From positions 1 to 64,000 of the forward strand of contig NZ_LVEJ01000024.1 of assembly GCF_001648775.1 (NCBI RefSeq): a DNA stretch of 64,000 nt. The letters run 5' to 3'. Both the position numbers and the translations under genes were made by a program. Positions 24,681-32,207 of this stretch are shown here, in pieces. Under the pieces are notes generated by a model. That model did not search any database. It worked only from the letters and a program-made list of their open reading frames with translations, and had not been told where the DNA came from. Each line of letters begins with the position of its first letter. The first letter of the stretch is position 1. Source of the stretch: Pseudomonas fluorescens (GTDB lineage Bacteria > Pseudomonadota > Gammaproteobacteria > Pseudomonadales > Pseudomonadaceae).

Positions 24681-25232
24681 CTATTCAGAAGACGGTTTTC
24701 CGGCCCCGCGACCGAACCGCTGAAACACTTTTCTTTCCAGTTTCGCGGCGCAGAAGCCCAATGCGGCTTTGATTTCCTTCTCGACCATGCGCGTGGAAAT
24801 GCCGAAACGCTGCGAGATTTCCAGATGCGGCGCCTCTTCCAAGCGCGCCGCGATGAAGATCCTCCGGCGCCGTGCGGGCAGCTCGTACAACGCACTGAGC
24901 AGCGACTGAATTTCCTTCTGCCCGCCCACCACCCGCGCCGGGTCGAGGGCTTCGTCGCCGATTTGCAGCAGCTCTTCGACTTCCTCGCCGGTGAGCAGGC
25001 GCGCATCGGCCTGGCGGCGGTCGGCGGCGATGTTCAGGGCCATGCGATAGAGGTAGGCATTCGGCCGCAGGACGTTCGGCGGCGTCTCCATGCGGTCGAC
25101 CCGCAGGTAGGTTTCGTGCAGCACGTCGTTGGCCAGATCTTCCGAACCTAGACGCCTGCGCAGGCGCACCCGAAAGTCCTCGTAGGACGTCAGGAACAGT
25201 TGGACCATCGAACCTTGTCCGGTGTCTTTCAT
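24681..25232 (-). CDS. vreI: ECF sigma factor (VreI-like)
   Basis: Extracytoplasmic-function sigma factor of 183 residues of the iron-starvation/FecI type. Region 2 includes EDLANDVLHETYLRVDRME and NAYLYRMALNIAADRRQ; region 4 includes LPARRRRIFIAARLEEAPHLEISQRFGISTR. The ATG at 25232 overlaps the vreA stop (ATGA), with AAGGAG about ten bases upstream. In P. aeruginosa VreI activates the hxc genes and a two-partner secretion system. Here the hxc genes it would control are separated from it by the pyocin locus. Confidence 0.85.
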   Translation of the reverse strand: MKDTGQGSMVQLFLTSYEDFRVRLRRRLGSEDLANDVLHETYLRVDRMETPPNVLRPNAYLYRMALNIAADRRQADARLLTGEEVEELLQIGDEALDPARVVGGQKEIQSLLSALYELPARRRRIFIAARLEEAPHLEISQRFGISTRMVEKEIKAALGFCAAKLERKVFQRFGRGAGKPSSE

Positions 25233-25978
25233 CCCCCGGAAACTCCTTCCCATTTGGTGCATTCCATGCGTTTCCCTGACGACTCCGGTAACAACAGCAA
25301 CGTGACCGGCTGACGCAAGGCGCTGGGCGTCGGCCGGTCGATTTTGAGGTTGCGAAAACTCTCCACCAGCGCGTTGTCGCGCCGTACATCTCCGGTCGAA
25401 GTCACCAACCGGTTGTGTTGCACCACGCCGTCGCGGCCGACCCAGACCTGCAACACCGCGCGATAACTGCCCGGACGGGTCAGCGGCGAGCGGCACAGGT
25501 TGCGCTCGATCGCCGCTTGCACCGCCGTGGCGTAACTGCGGTTGACCGCGACGCTTTCCGGCGTCTGTTTTTGTGGCGGCGCCGGCACGTCTTCGACCTG
25601 CGCCACTTGCAACGTAAATGCATCGTCGCGGGCATACCGCGCCATCAATCCACTCCCGCCGAGCAATCGACGCAGGGCATCGGCGGCGGTGTATTCACCG
25701 TCCACCGCGAGCGAACGTCGGCCACGACTCAACTGGCTGTCGACCAGCACCGCAACGCCGGTGGCGTGGCTGTACTGATCCAGCGCGTGTGCCAGATCCT
25801 GTGCCGGAATGTGCAGCGTCATGCGCAAGTCCGCCGGTACCGCATCAGCCATGGCGTGGCCCGCCGCACAGCCAAGCAGCCACCCCAGACACATCCGGCG
25901 CACAAGCCTCGTTGAACGCTGAAAACCGTCCGTGGAATTGCCTCGCTGCACGGCTGACGAATCCTTGCAAATCGTCAT
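25229..25978 (-). CDS. vreA: STN-domain and TonB-C-like signal protein (VreA-like)
   Basis: Protein of 249 residues with a signal-like hydrophobic segment near 29-45 (MCLGWLLGCAAGHAMA). A Secretin/TonB short N-terminal domain follows (LRMTLHIPAQDLAHALDQYS, ADALRRLLGGSGL), then a Pro-rich linker and a TonB C-terminal-like domain (YRAVLQVWVGRDGVVQ, LVESFRNLKIDRPTP). It lacks a beta-barrel, the defining oddity of VreA compared with ordinary TonB-dependent transducers. It is the first gene of a coupled vreA-vreI-vreR operon. Its likely role is to relay a surface or periplasmic signal to VreR. Confidence 0.83.
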   Translation of the reverse strand: MTICKDSSAVQRGNSTDGFQRSTRLVRRMCLGWLLGCAAGHAMADAVPADLRMTLHIPAQDLAHALDQYSHATGVAVLVDSQLSRGRRSLAVDGEYTAADALRRLLGGSGLMARYARDDAFTLQVAQVEDVPAPPQKQTPESVAVNRSYATAVQAAIERNLCRSPLTRPGSYRAVLQVWVGRDGVVQHNRLVTSTGDVRRDNALVESFRNLKIDRPTPSALRQPVTLLLLPESSGKRMECTKWEGVSGG

Positions 25979-26101
25979 CCTGAGGGCTGTTTATGAATCT
26001 GGTGTGACGGGCGGTGCAAAAAAACCATCACGGGAATTGCGCACGGCTTGCACTAGACTCAAGCCATAGCGCGGCCCCGTCGGGCCGGCCAGGAGGCGAG
26101 C

Positions 26102-26416
26102 ATGAATACACTGTGGCGATTGAGCCTTGGCGGGCTGTTGTTGATGGCGCTGTCGAGCGCTTATGCCGAGGAACCGTTGGGCTGTGTCGAGGTGACGGTC
26201 GGCGGCTACAAGGCGCCGAATTACGATTGTTTGAGCCAGCAGATGGGCAACAACCCGGAAGGGGCTGCGGCGGCGGAGAAGAATCAAGAGGCGTTGAATG
26301 TGCCGGTGAACAAGCGGCCGCCGAATCAGGTTGGACTGGCGACTCCGGCGGCGACCAGTACGCGGATGGGCAATACTTTTGGCACCTCGGTGAAACCACA
26401 GCGCCCGGCGAATTAA
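26102..26416 (+). CDS. Small exported protein of unknown function
   Basis: Protein of 104 residues with signal peptide MNTLWRLSLGGLLLMALSSAYA. The mature part has two cysteines (GCVEVT, DCLSQQ) and a low-complexity Ala/Pro/Asn-rich tail. AGGAGG lies six bases before the ATG. It diverges from vreA by about 120 bp, a spacing that suggests co-regulation by the VreI/VreR system, but this is inference. No family was recognised. Confidence 0.65.
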   Translation: MNTLWRLSLGGLLLMALSSAYAEEPLGCVEVTVGGYKAPNYDCLSQQMGNNPEGAAAAEKNQEALNVPVNKRPPNQVGLATPAATSTRMGNTFGTSVKPQRPAN

Positions 26417-26435
26417 GGCTGCGATCTTTTGATCG

Positions 26436-26876
26436 TCAATCGCTAGGCGTTTGGCGGAAGCTCACTGCGAGACGATTCCAGCTGTTGATGGTGGTCACGG
26501 CCATGGTCAGGTCAACCATTTCGCCTTCGCTGAATTGCTCGCGCGCCTGCTGATACACCTCATCAGGCACGCGGCTCTCCGCCAACAACGTCACCGCCTC
26601 AGCCCAGGCCAGCGCCGCACGCTCACGCGGGTTGAAGAAGTTGCTGTCGCGCCACACCGCAATCGCATACAAGCGCCGATCACTCTCCCCGGCCCGGCGC
26701 GCGTCCACCGAGTGCATGTCGGTGCAGAACGCGCAGCCGTTGAGCTGTGAAGCACGGATGCGGATCAGCTGTAGCAGCGGCTGCTCGATACTGAGGTTGG
26801 CGGTCAGCGCCTCCATGGCAATCATCGCTTTCATCGCCTTGGGCGAAGCGTTGTAGTAATCCAGGCGCGGGGACAT
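26436..26876 (-). CDS. AhpD-like carboxymuconolactone decarboxylase family protein
   Basis: Protein of 146 residues with the alkylhydroperoxidase core: Cys48-x2-Cys51-x3-His55 in NGCAFCTDMHSVDARRAGES, followed by RERAALAWAEAVT and EGEMVDLTMAVTTINSWNRL. The likely activity is Cys-based peroxide or thiol-redox chemistry; the substrate is unknown. It is divergent from a MocR-type regulator about 310 bp away, a common arrangement for a regulator and its target. Confidence 0.88.
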   Translation of the reverse strand: MSPRLDYYNASPKAMKAMIAMEALTANLSIEQPLLQLIRIRASQLNGCAFCTDMHSVDARRAGESDRRLYAIAVWRDSNFFNPRERAALAWAEAVTLLAESRVPDEVYQQAREQFSEGEMVDLTMAVTTINSWNRLAVSFRQTPSD

Positions 26877-27187
26877 GGGCTAGTCTCGATAGACGGAATA
26901 ATGACTTCACCGTAAACGCCGACAGCGATGCATTACAGCCCCAATTTGGCGAATTGTGGGTACACCACTGAATCGCGGATCCACACGATACCTGTGGGAG
27001 CGAGCTTGCTCGCGAAAGCGCCAATCCAGACACCCAATTCGGCGACTGATACACCGCATTCGCGAGCAAGCTCGCTCCCACAGGGGATCTAGGCCAATTT
27101 TGGGTTTTTCGGGTAGGCAACTGTTGTGGATCACGCTTCAGCGGTAATCTGGCGGGCACGCCTAATAGCCTCGGGAGCCTCGTCGGT
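26877..27187. repeat. Divergent intergenic region with two inverted REP elements
   Basis: REP cores at about 26992-27022 (TGTGGGAGCGAGCTTGCTCG) and 27056-27086 in opposite orientation form a typical Pseudomonas REP pair between the AhpD-like gene and the MocR regulator. Promoters of both genes must lie here. No MocR operator repeat was recognised. Confidence 0.75.
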
Positions 27188-28621
27188 ATGGAACTTCACG
27201 TCGTGATCAACGGCCGCAAGGATCTCGCCGGTCAGTTGTATCAGCAACTGCGCGGCGCCATCGAATCCGGGCGCTTGGCCGCTGGCACGCAACTGCCACC
27301 CAGCCGCCTGCTCGCCGAGCAACTGGGCATCTCGCGCAAGACCATTTCCGACACCTACGCACAACTGACCTACGAAAACTTCCTCACCGGAGTGATCGGC
27401 AAAGGCACCTACGTCAACGCGCGCCCGGCGCAGATCCAGCGCAAGCAAAGCCACAGCGAACTGGCCAGTGCCGAGGTGATCGAAAGTTGGCGCAATCTGC
27501 CGGTGTTTTTGCGCCACCCCACACTGGAAGGCTCGCTGCGCTACGACTTCATCGGTGGCGCCACCAGCAAGGGCCAGTTTCCGCAGGATGACTGGCGCCG
27601 ATGCGTCGCCCATGCGATGCGCCAGATGGGCCAGTCCAAGGGTTTCTACAGTGTCGCCGAAGGCCTGCCGGCGCTGCGCAATGCGATTGCCCGGCACATC
27701 GCGTTTTCCCGAGGGATCAACTGTCAGGACGAAGACATCGTGGTGTGCAACGGCGCGCAACAGGCGCTGGACCTGATCACCCGTGTGCTGATCCGCCCGG
27801 GCAGTCTGGTGGCGATGGAAGATCCCGGTTATCCGCCGGCGCGTCTGCTGTTCGGCACCCATGGCGCCGAGGTGGTCGGGATCCCGGTGGATGCCGAGGG
27901 CATTCAGGTCGAGCACATTCCCGATGGCACGCGCCTCATCTATGTCACGCCGTCGCACCAGTTTCCGCTGGGCATGCCGATGAGTCAGGCGCGCCGTGAA
28001 GCCTTGCTGGCTCGCGCTCACGAGTTGGGCGCGATCATCATTGAAGACGACTACGACAGCGAATTTCGCTACGAAGGCCGGCCAACCGATTCGCTGTTCA
28101 ACCTTGATCAACGCGGCATCGTTGCTTACGTCGGCACCTTCTCCAAGACCCTGTTACCCGAGCTGCGTCTGGGTTACGGGATCCTGCCCCCAGCGATCAT
28201 CGAAGCAGTCATCCGCGCCAAGCAACTCACCGACCTGCACGCCTCGACCTTGCCGCAATGGGCGTTGGCCAAGTTCATCGCCGAGGGCTGTTTGCTCAAG
28301 CATATCCGCCGCTGTCATGCGATTTATGCGCAGCGCCGCGAGCGTATTCTCGCGCGCATGGCCACTGATCTGGCGCCATGGCTGGAGGCGGTGCCGGCCA
28401 GCGCCGGGTTTCACATGGCGGTGTTCTGCAAGGTGCCGATCGACCTGCCGCTGGTGATCGAACTGGCGAAAAAAGTCGAAGTCGGTTTGTACTCGATCAA
28501 CGGTTTCTATTATCAGCAACCGCCGAAAAACGGCCTGTACTTCGGCTTCGGCGCCATCGAAACCCTCGACATCGATATCGCCCTCGATCGCCTGCGCGAC
28601 ATTCTGCAGCAGGTCGCCTGA
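27188..28621 (+). CDS. MocR-type GntR/aminotransferase transcriptional regulator
   Basis: Regulator of 477 residues. The N-terminal GntR winged helix (residues 1-75) includes LAGQLYQQLRGAIESGRLAAG and LAEQLGISRKTISDTYAQL. The C-terminal fold type I aminotransferase-like domain (about 115-475) includes CNGAQQALDLITRVL, the Asp site in IIEDDYDSEFRYEG, and the PLP-binding Lys in VGTFSKTLLPELRLGY. Such proteins use PLP as sensor and usually control an adjacent gene. The divergent AhpD-like gene and the downstream monooxygenase-like gene are candidates. PdxR-like function (vitamin B6) is possible, but no pdx gene is beside it. Confidence 0.9.
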   Translation: MELHVVINGRKDLAGQLYQQLRGAIESGRLAAGTQLPPSRLLAEQLGISRKTISDTYAQLTYENFLTGVIGKGTYVNARPAQIQRKQSHSELASAEVIESWRNLPVFLRHPTLEGSLRYDFIGGATSKGQFPQDDWRRCVAHAMRQMGQSKGFYSVAEGLPALRNAIARHIAFSRGINCQDEDIVVCNGAQQALDLITRVLIRPGSLVAMEDPGYPPARLLFGTHGAEVVGIPVDAEGIQVEHIPDGTRLIYVTPSHQFPLGMPMSQARREALLARAHELGAIIIEDDYDSEFRYEGRPTDSLFNLDQRGIVAYVGTFSKTLLPELRLGYGILPPAIIEAVIRAKQLTDLHASTLPQWALAKFIAEGCLLKHIRRCHAIYAQRRERILARMATDLAPWLEAVPASAGFHMAVFCKVPIDLPLVIELAKKVEVGLYSINGFYYQQPPKNGLYFGFGAIETLDIDIALDRLRDILQQVA

Positions 28622-28744
28622 GTCATTGGCCTAAAGATTTAACCGCCGATTGGTTATTGGTGTTCTGGGGGTGCAGGCCTATTCTGCACAGGCGTTATCC
28701 CTCAATGAGCAGGATTCGTCCGGCCTGATTCAGGAGTGTGAGCA

Positions 28745-29038
28745 ATGTCCAACGAAGTGATCAATACGGTCCAGGTGCAGGCTGCGGCCGGCCGCTCGGA
28801 TGAACTGGGCAGGCAACTGCAAAAGATCGTCGAAACCCTGCGCGAGACGCCGGGCTGCGATTCCTACCTGGTCGACCGCTGCCCCGAGGACAGCCACCGC
28901 TGGACGGTCAGTGCCCGCTGGCAGTCGGAAGCGGCGATGCAGGCGCACTTCAACCGGCCCGAGGCGCAGGGGTTTATTGACTTGATCGATAGTCGGTTGG
29001 CCAATAGCGTGGATTTCAATAGTTTTCCTATCGTCTGA
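28745..29038 (+). CDS. Putative quinol monooxygenase (ABM domain)
   Basis: Protein of 97 residues spanning a single antibiotic-biosynthesis-monooxygenase ferredoxin-like fold: VINTVQVQAAAGRSDELGRQ, LRETPGCDSYLVDRCPED, RWTVSARWQSEAAMQAHF. GGAG lies eight bases upstream of the ATG. Members act as quinol or heme monooxygenases or merely bind hydrophobic ligands. The substrate cannot be read from sequence. It lies 120 bp downstream of the MocR regulator. Confidence 0.85.
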   Translation: MSNEVINTVQVQAAAGRSDELGRQLQKIVETLRETPGCDSYLVDRCPEDSHRWTVSARWQSEAAMQAHFNRPEAQGFIDLIDSRLANSVDFNSFPIV

Positions 29039-29044
29039 TCTGGC

Positions 29045-29143
29045 CCCTTCGCGAGCAAGCTCGCTCCCACAGGGTTATTTGTTGTTCACAAAATAGGTGA
29101 GCAACCGCAGAACCTGTGGGAGCGAGCCTGCTCGCGAAAGCGT
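29045..29143. repeat. Inverted REP pair
   Basis: Two REP cores facing each other (about 29047-29074 and 29113-29142) between the monooxygenase-like gene and the cupin gene. They may form a large hairpin that stabilises or terminates the upstream transcript. Confidence 0.85.
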
Positions 29144-29278
29144 ATTCCACCACACCGATAACCTTCCTGCCTCCCTCGCCGATTGGTCACCTGATCTTCC
29201 CGAATATTGGCCGTTTGAATGCCCCGCCCTGCGGACTACTGTGATCAGCAACACCCCAATCATCACAGGTAATCCGCC

Positions 29279-29683
29279 ATGAAAGCCCTGCACGTCTTCG
29301 CTGCCGCCCTCACCCTGAGCCTCTGCACCTCGGCAGCCTTCGCCCACGACCCATCGGAAAAAGTCACCGTCCTGCAAGACCAGATGCTGAAAAACGCCCC
29401 TGGCAAAAAAGCCATGATGATCGAGGTGGACTACAAACCCGGTCAGTCTTCCATCGCTCACAAACACGACGGCACCGCGATGGCCTACGTGCTCGAAGGC
29501 GAGGTGATTTCCCAGGTGAAAGGCGAACAGGCGATCACCTACAAGAAGGGTCAGTTCTGGTACGAGCCGGCCGGTTCCGAGCATCTGGTGTCAAAAAATG
29601 CCAGCAAAACCAAACCTGCCAAGTTGCTGGTGTTCATGGTGCTGGCCCCGGATGAACAAGTGCTGATCCCGCTGAAAAACTGA
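29279..29683 (+). CDS. Periplasmic cupin-domain protein
   Basis: Protein of 134 residues with signal peptide MKALHVFAAALTLSLCTSAAFA, then a single cupin_2 barrel. Motif 1 reads SIAHKHDGTAMAYVLEGEV with the two metal-type histidines; motif 2 reads QFWYEPAGSEHLVSKN. An intrinsic terminator follows the stop. The likely role is a small exported metal-binding or ligand-binding cupin. The substrate is unknown. Confidence 0.88.
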   Translation: MKALHVFAAALTLSLCTSAAFAHDPSEKVTVLQDQMLKNAPGKKAMMIEVDYKPGQSSIAHKHDGTAMAYVLEGEVISQVKGEQAITYKKGQFWYEPAGSEHLVSKNASKTKPAKLLVFMVLAPDEQVLIPLKN

Positions 29684-29707
29684 TGGATGTTTAATCAGCC
29701 ATAAATA

Positions 29708-29740
29708 AAAAGGCTTAAATCGCTGATTTGGGCCTTTATA
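29708..29740 (+). terminator. Intrinsic terminator after the cupin gene
   Basis: AAAGGC (29709-29714) pairs with GCCTTT (29732-29737), and AAATC with GATTT inside around a three-base loop, followed by TATATTT. It lies 25-55 bases after the cupin stop. Confidence 0.7.
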
Positions 29741-29911
29741 TTTCCCGGCGCAATTAACCGCCGCGGGTTACAGCAAATAAAACTATTCAACCGTAACGCA
29801 GACAGCAAATTGTCAGGTTACTTGCAGCGCGGCGGGTTTAGTCTGAATTAACGGTCGTCAATAACGACCACTCAAACTTTCCGACTGATGTTGTTTCACG
29901 GGAGAAACACC

Positions 29912-30625
29912 ATGAAACTTGCGTTTGCCAGTACGTTGGCGATATCGGTGCTTGCACTTTCCGCGTGCTCGGTGCCTACCGCACCCAAAGCAGTCTCGTC
30001 CCTCGACACACTCTTCACGCAACCGGTCGGCCGCAGCAACGCCGCCCAGGTAAAAAGCGGTCCCGGCGTGTCGCTCGGCGTGGTCTACAGCCCAAGCACC
30101 CAGACCAACCGCGAATACCTGCGCGACTATCAGGCCAACGCCGGCACCGGTTTCGGCCAGAGCCTGCTGGTGCAACCGATCCATGACGCCTACGTTGCCA
30201 GCTCGAAACCGGACATGGCGGTGGATTGGGTCAACGCGTCTTTACAGCGCCAGTTCGGTTCAGTGACGGTGTATCCGGACATGCAAAGCCTGCGTGCGGC
30301 CAAGCCTGATGTGGTGGCGATCGTCGATACCCACAGCCAGTTGATTACTTCACGCAGTTCCGACATCAAGGCCGATGTCAGTGCCGATTTTTATGATGCG
30401 CAGTTGAACTATATCGGTACGGCGAAAGGTTCGGATGCGCGGGAATTGACGCCGGTGTGGGCGGACTTCAAGCGGTCGGAAGAGATTGTCGCGGATATCA
30501 ATCAGCAGCAGGATGTGCAAGTTCGGGCGTTGCAGAAGTTTGACCAGTCGCTCAACAATTTAGTGGCGCGACCTGCGGATAAAGTGTCGATGCTGAACAG
30601 TAAACCGGATAAAAAACTGTATTGA
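29912..30625 (+). CDS. Lipoprotein of unknown function
   Basis: Protein of 237 residues with lipobox LSAC at the end of the signal sequence MKLAFASTLAISVLALSACS. GGAG lies nine bases before the ATG at 29912; an upstream in-frame ATG lacks a signal-like start. The mature part includes VSLGVVYSPSTQTNREYLRDYQ-type and DVVAIVDTHSQLITSRSSD segments, reminiscent of small outer-membrane-anchored ATPase-associated lipoproteins, but I do not recognise the family with certainty. Confidence 0.75.
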   Translation: MKLAFASTLAISVLALSACSVPTAPKAVSSLDTLFTQPVGRSNAAQVKSGPGVSLGVVYSPSTQTNREYLRDYQANAGTGFGQSLLVQPIHDAYVASSKPDMAVDWVNASLQRQFGSVTVYPDMQSLRAAKPDVVAIVDTHSQLITSRSSDIKADVSADFYDAQLNYIGTAKGSDARELTPVWADFKRSEEIVADINQQQDVQVRALQKFDQSLNNLVARPADKVSMLNSKPDKKLY

Positions 30626-30631
30626 CTCAGG

Positions 30632-30692
30632 CTTGCTCCCACAGGGTAATGCGGTCAATTGTGGGAGCGCCCTGCTCGCGAAGGCGGCGAGA
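30632..30692. repeat. Degenerate REP pair
   Basis: Partial REP sequence (GCTCCCACAGGG) followed by a variant core (TGTGGGAGCGCCCTGCTCGC) directly after the lipoprotein gene. Confidence 0.7.
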
Positions 30693-30849
30693 ACACAACA
30701 TCCGTTCCATAGAAAAAACAGTCTGTCTACTGTCAGGCCTGACAGTAGACGTCCGTTTCACAAGTCCTTTCAATGTTCTGACTGCGTTGATCACGAGTCA
30801 CCCCTGACTATCTGTGTCTGCAGCGTTCGCTCACCTCAAGGAGCATTGA

Positions 30850-32151
30850 ATGAACACCCCATCGAACACATCGACTGCGCCAATCCTCGACCCGACTTTC
30901 GGCCCTGATGAAACAGGGATCACCTGGCTCCAATATCCCGACAGTGCCAGCAGATTTAGCCTGGGCATGAGCGTCGCACCGGACAACAAAATCCTGATCG
31001 CAGCTCGTTCCGGGATGGAGTTTTCCCTTTCGCGGCTGAATGCTGATGGCAGGCAAGATGACAGTTTTGGCAATCAAGGAACCGTGACGGGTGTATTTGC
31101 CGCTGGTCTCCGATCCACAGGTACGAACGTGCGCGTCCTCAGCGACCGGAATATTCTCCTCGAAGGCTGGTTTGAATTTGAGGAATTCGCGCCCCAGGAA
31201 CGCGGGCTGGCATTGTTAGACGACAAGGGCGTGCCCGTCAAAAGCTTTGGAAATGGAGGGGTCACCGTCATCCAGCCCCTCAGTACCCCACAGTACCGAC
31301 TTTCGGCAGAAGAGATTAAGCGCAAGGGCCCGGCTGCATCCAGTCAACGTGGCAATACGATTGAGTTGCCCGATGGCAAGCTCATGGTTCTGAGCAATCA
31401 CCGGTACAGCTACTATGACGAAGTGGGCGTGTTGATGAGGCTGAATAAAAATGGATCGCTGGATACAACCTTCGCCGACGGCAAAGGCTACATCCTCATT
31501 CAATACCTCGCTAATGCGACCTGGGCAAGCTCCTTGATCGTCCTCAAGGATGGAACCTTTGCCGTTGCTGGAACTGCATATATCGAAGATAAAACGTTTG
31601 CCATGATGGCCCGATTTGACACGCAAGGTAGCCCAATCAAGGATTTTGGAATCAACGGCTATATAACGTTTGATTTCGAAGGTGAATTCAACGTACTAAC
31701 CGAACTGATAGAAATGCCTGACAAGAGCATCATCGGTGTCGGCAGTAGCCACTTGGCCTTAGTTTTCAAGAGCGTTTTGGTGTGCGTCGATGCCCAAGGC
31801 AAAGCGGTGCCGACATTCAATCGAGGCAAGCCTGTTTTCACGACTTATCCGCAAGCTGAAGGAGGAATCCAATGGTCTGGTGCTGTGTTGCGCACAGGTG
31901 GTCGGATCCTCACAGTCGGCAACCCCCTGCGGGAGGAAAACTCGAAAATCGTCCTTGCCCAGTTCAAAGCAGACGGCACTCTCGATGCGGCGTTTGGCAA
32001 TCAAGGGCTACTGATCCTCGATTTGACTGACCACCTCGACATAGCTGAGGCTGTGGCAATTCAGTTGAATCAGATCATTGTGACGGGTAATGCCCTGTCA
32101 CCCATCACGGTCACGCGCAACTTTGCCTTGCGCTGCTCGCCTCTCTACTGA
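30850..32151 (+). CDS. Delta-60 repeat protein
   Basis: Protein of 433 residues made of repeated beta-propeller-like units of the delta-60 type. Each unit has the pattern L-x-x-x-F-G: LDPTFGPDETG, DDSFGNQGTVTG, LDTTFADGKGY, KDFGINGYITF and LDAAFGNQGLLIL, with intervening VLSDRNILLEG-like strands. No signal peptide is visible. AAGGAG lies eight bases before the ATG. Pseudomonas encodes many such proteins of unknown role, often considered surface or secreted. It is followed by a strong terminator. Confidence 0.8.
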   Translation: MNTPSNTSTAPILDPTFGPDETGITWLQYPDSASRFSLGMSVAPDNKILIAARSGMEFSLSRLNADGRQDDSFGNQGTVTGVFAAGLRSTGTNVRVLSDRNILLEGWFEFEEFAPQERGLALLDDKGVPVKSFGNGGVTVIQPLSTPQYRLSAEEIKRKGPAASSQRGNTIELPDGKLMVLSNHRYSYYDEVGVLMRLNKNGSLDTTFADGKGYILIQYLANATWASSLIVLKDGTFAVAGTAYIEDKTFAMMARFDTQGSPIKDFGINGYITFDFEGEFNVLTELIEMPDKSIIGVGSSHLALVFKSVLVCVDAQGKAVPTFNRGKPVFTTYPQAEGGIQWSGAVLRTGGRILTVGNPLREENSKIVLAQFKADGTLDAAFGNQGLLILDLTDHLDIAEAVAIQLNQIIVTGNALSPITVTRNFALRCSPLY

Positions 32152-32159
32152 GGCATAAA

Positions 32160-32191
32160 AAAGCCCCGGCATCTCACGACACCGGGGCTTT
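32160..32191. terminator. Bidirectional intrinsic terminator
   Basis: Perfect 10-bp stem AAAGCCCCGG (32160-32169) and CCGGGGCTTT (32182-32191) with A and T runs on both sides, between convergent ends of the delta-60 gene and gdhB. Confidence 0.95.
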
Positions 32192-32207
32192 CTCATTCAG
32201 TCACTAC

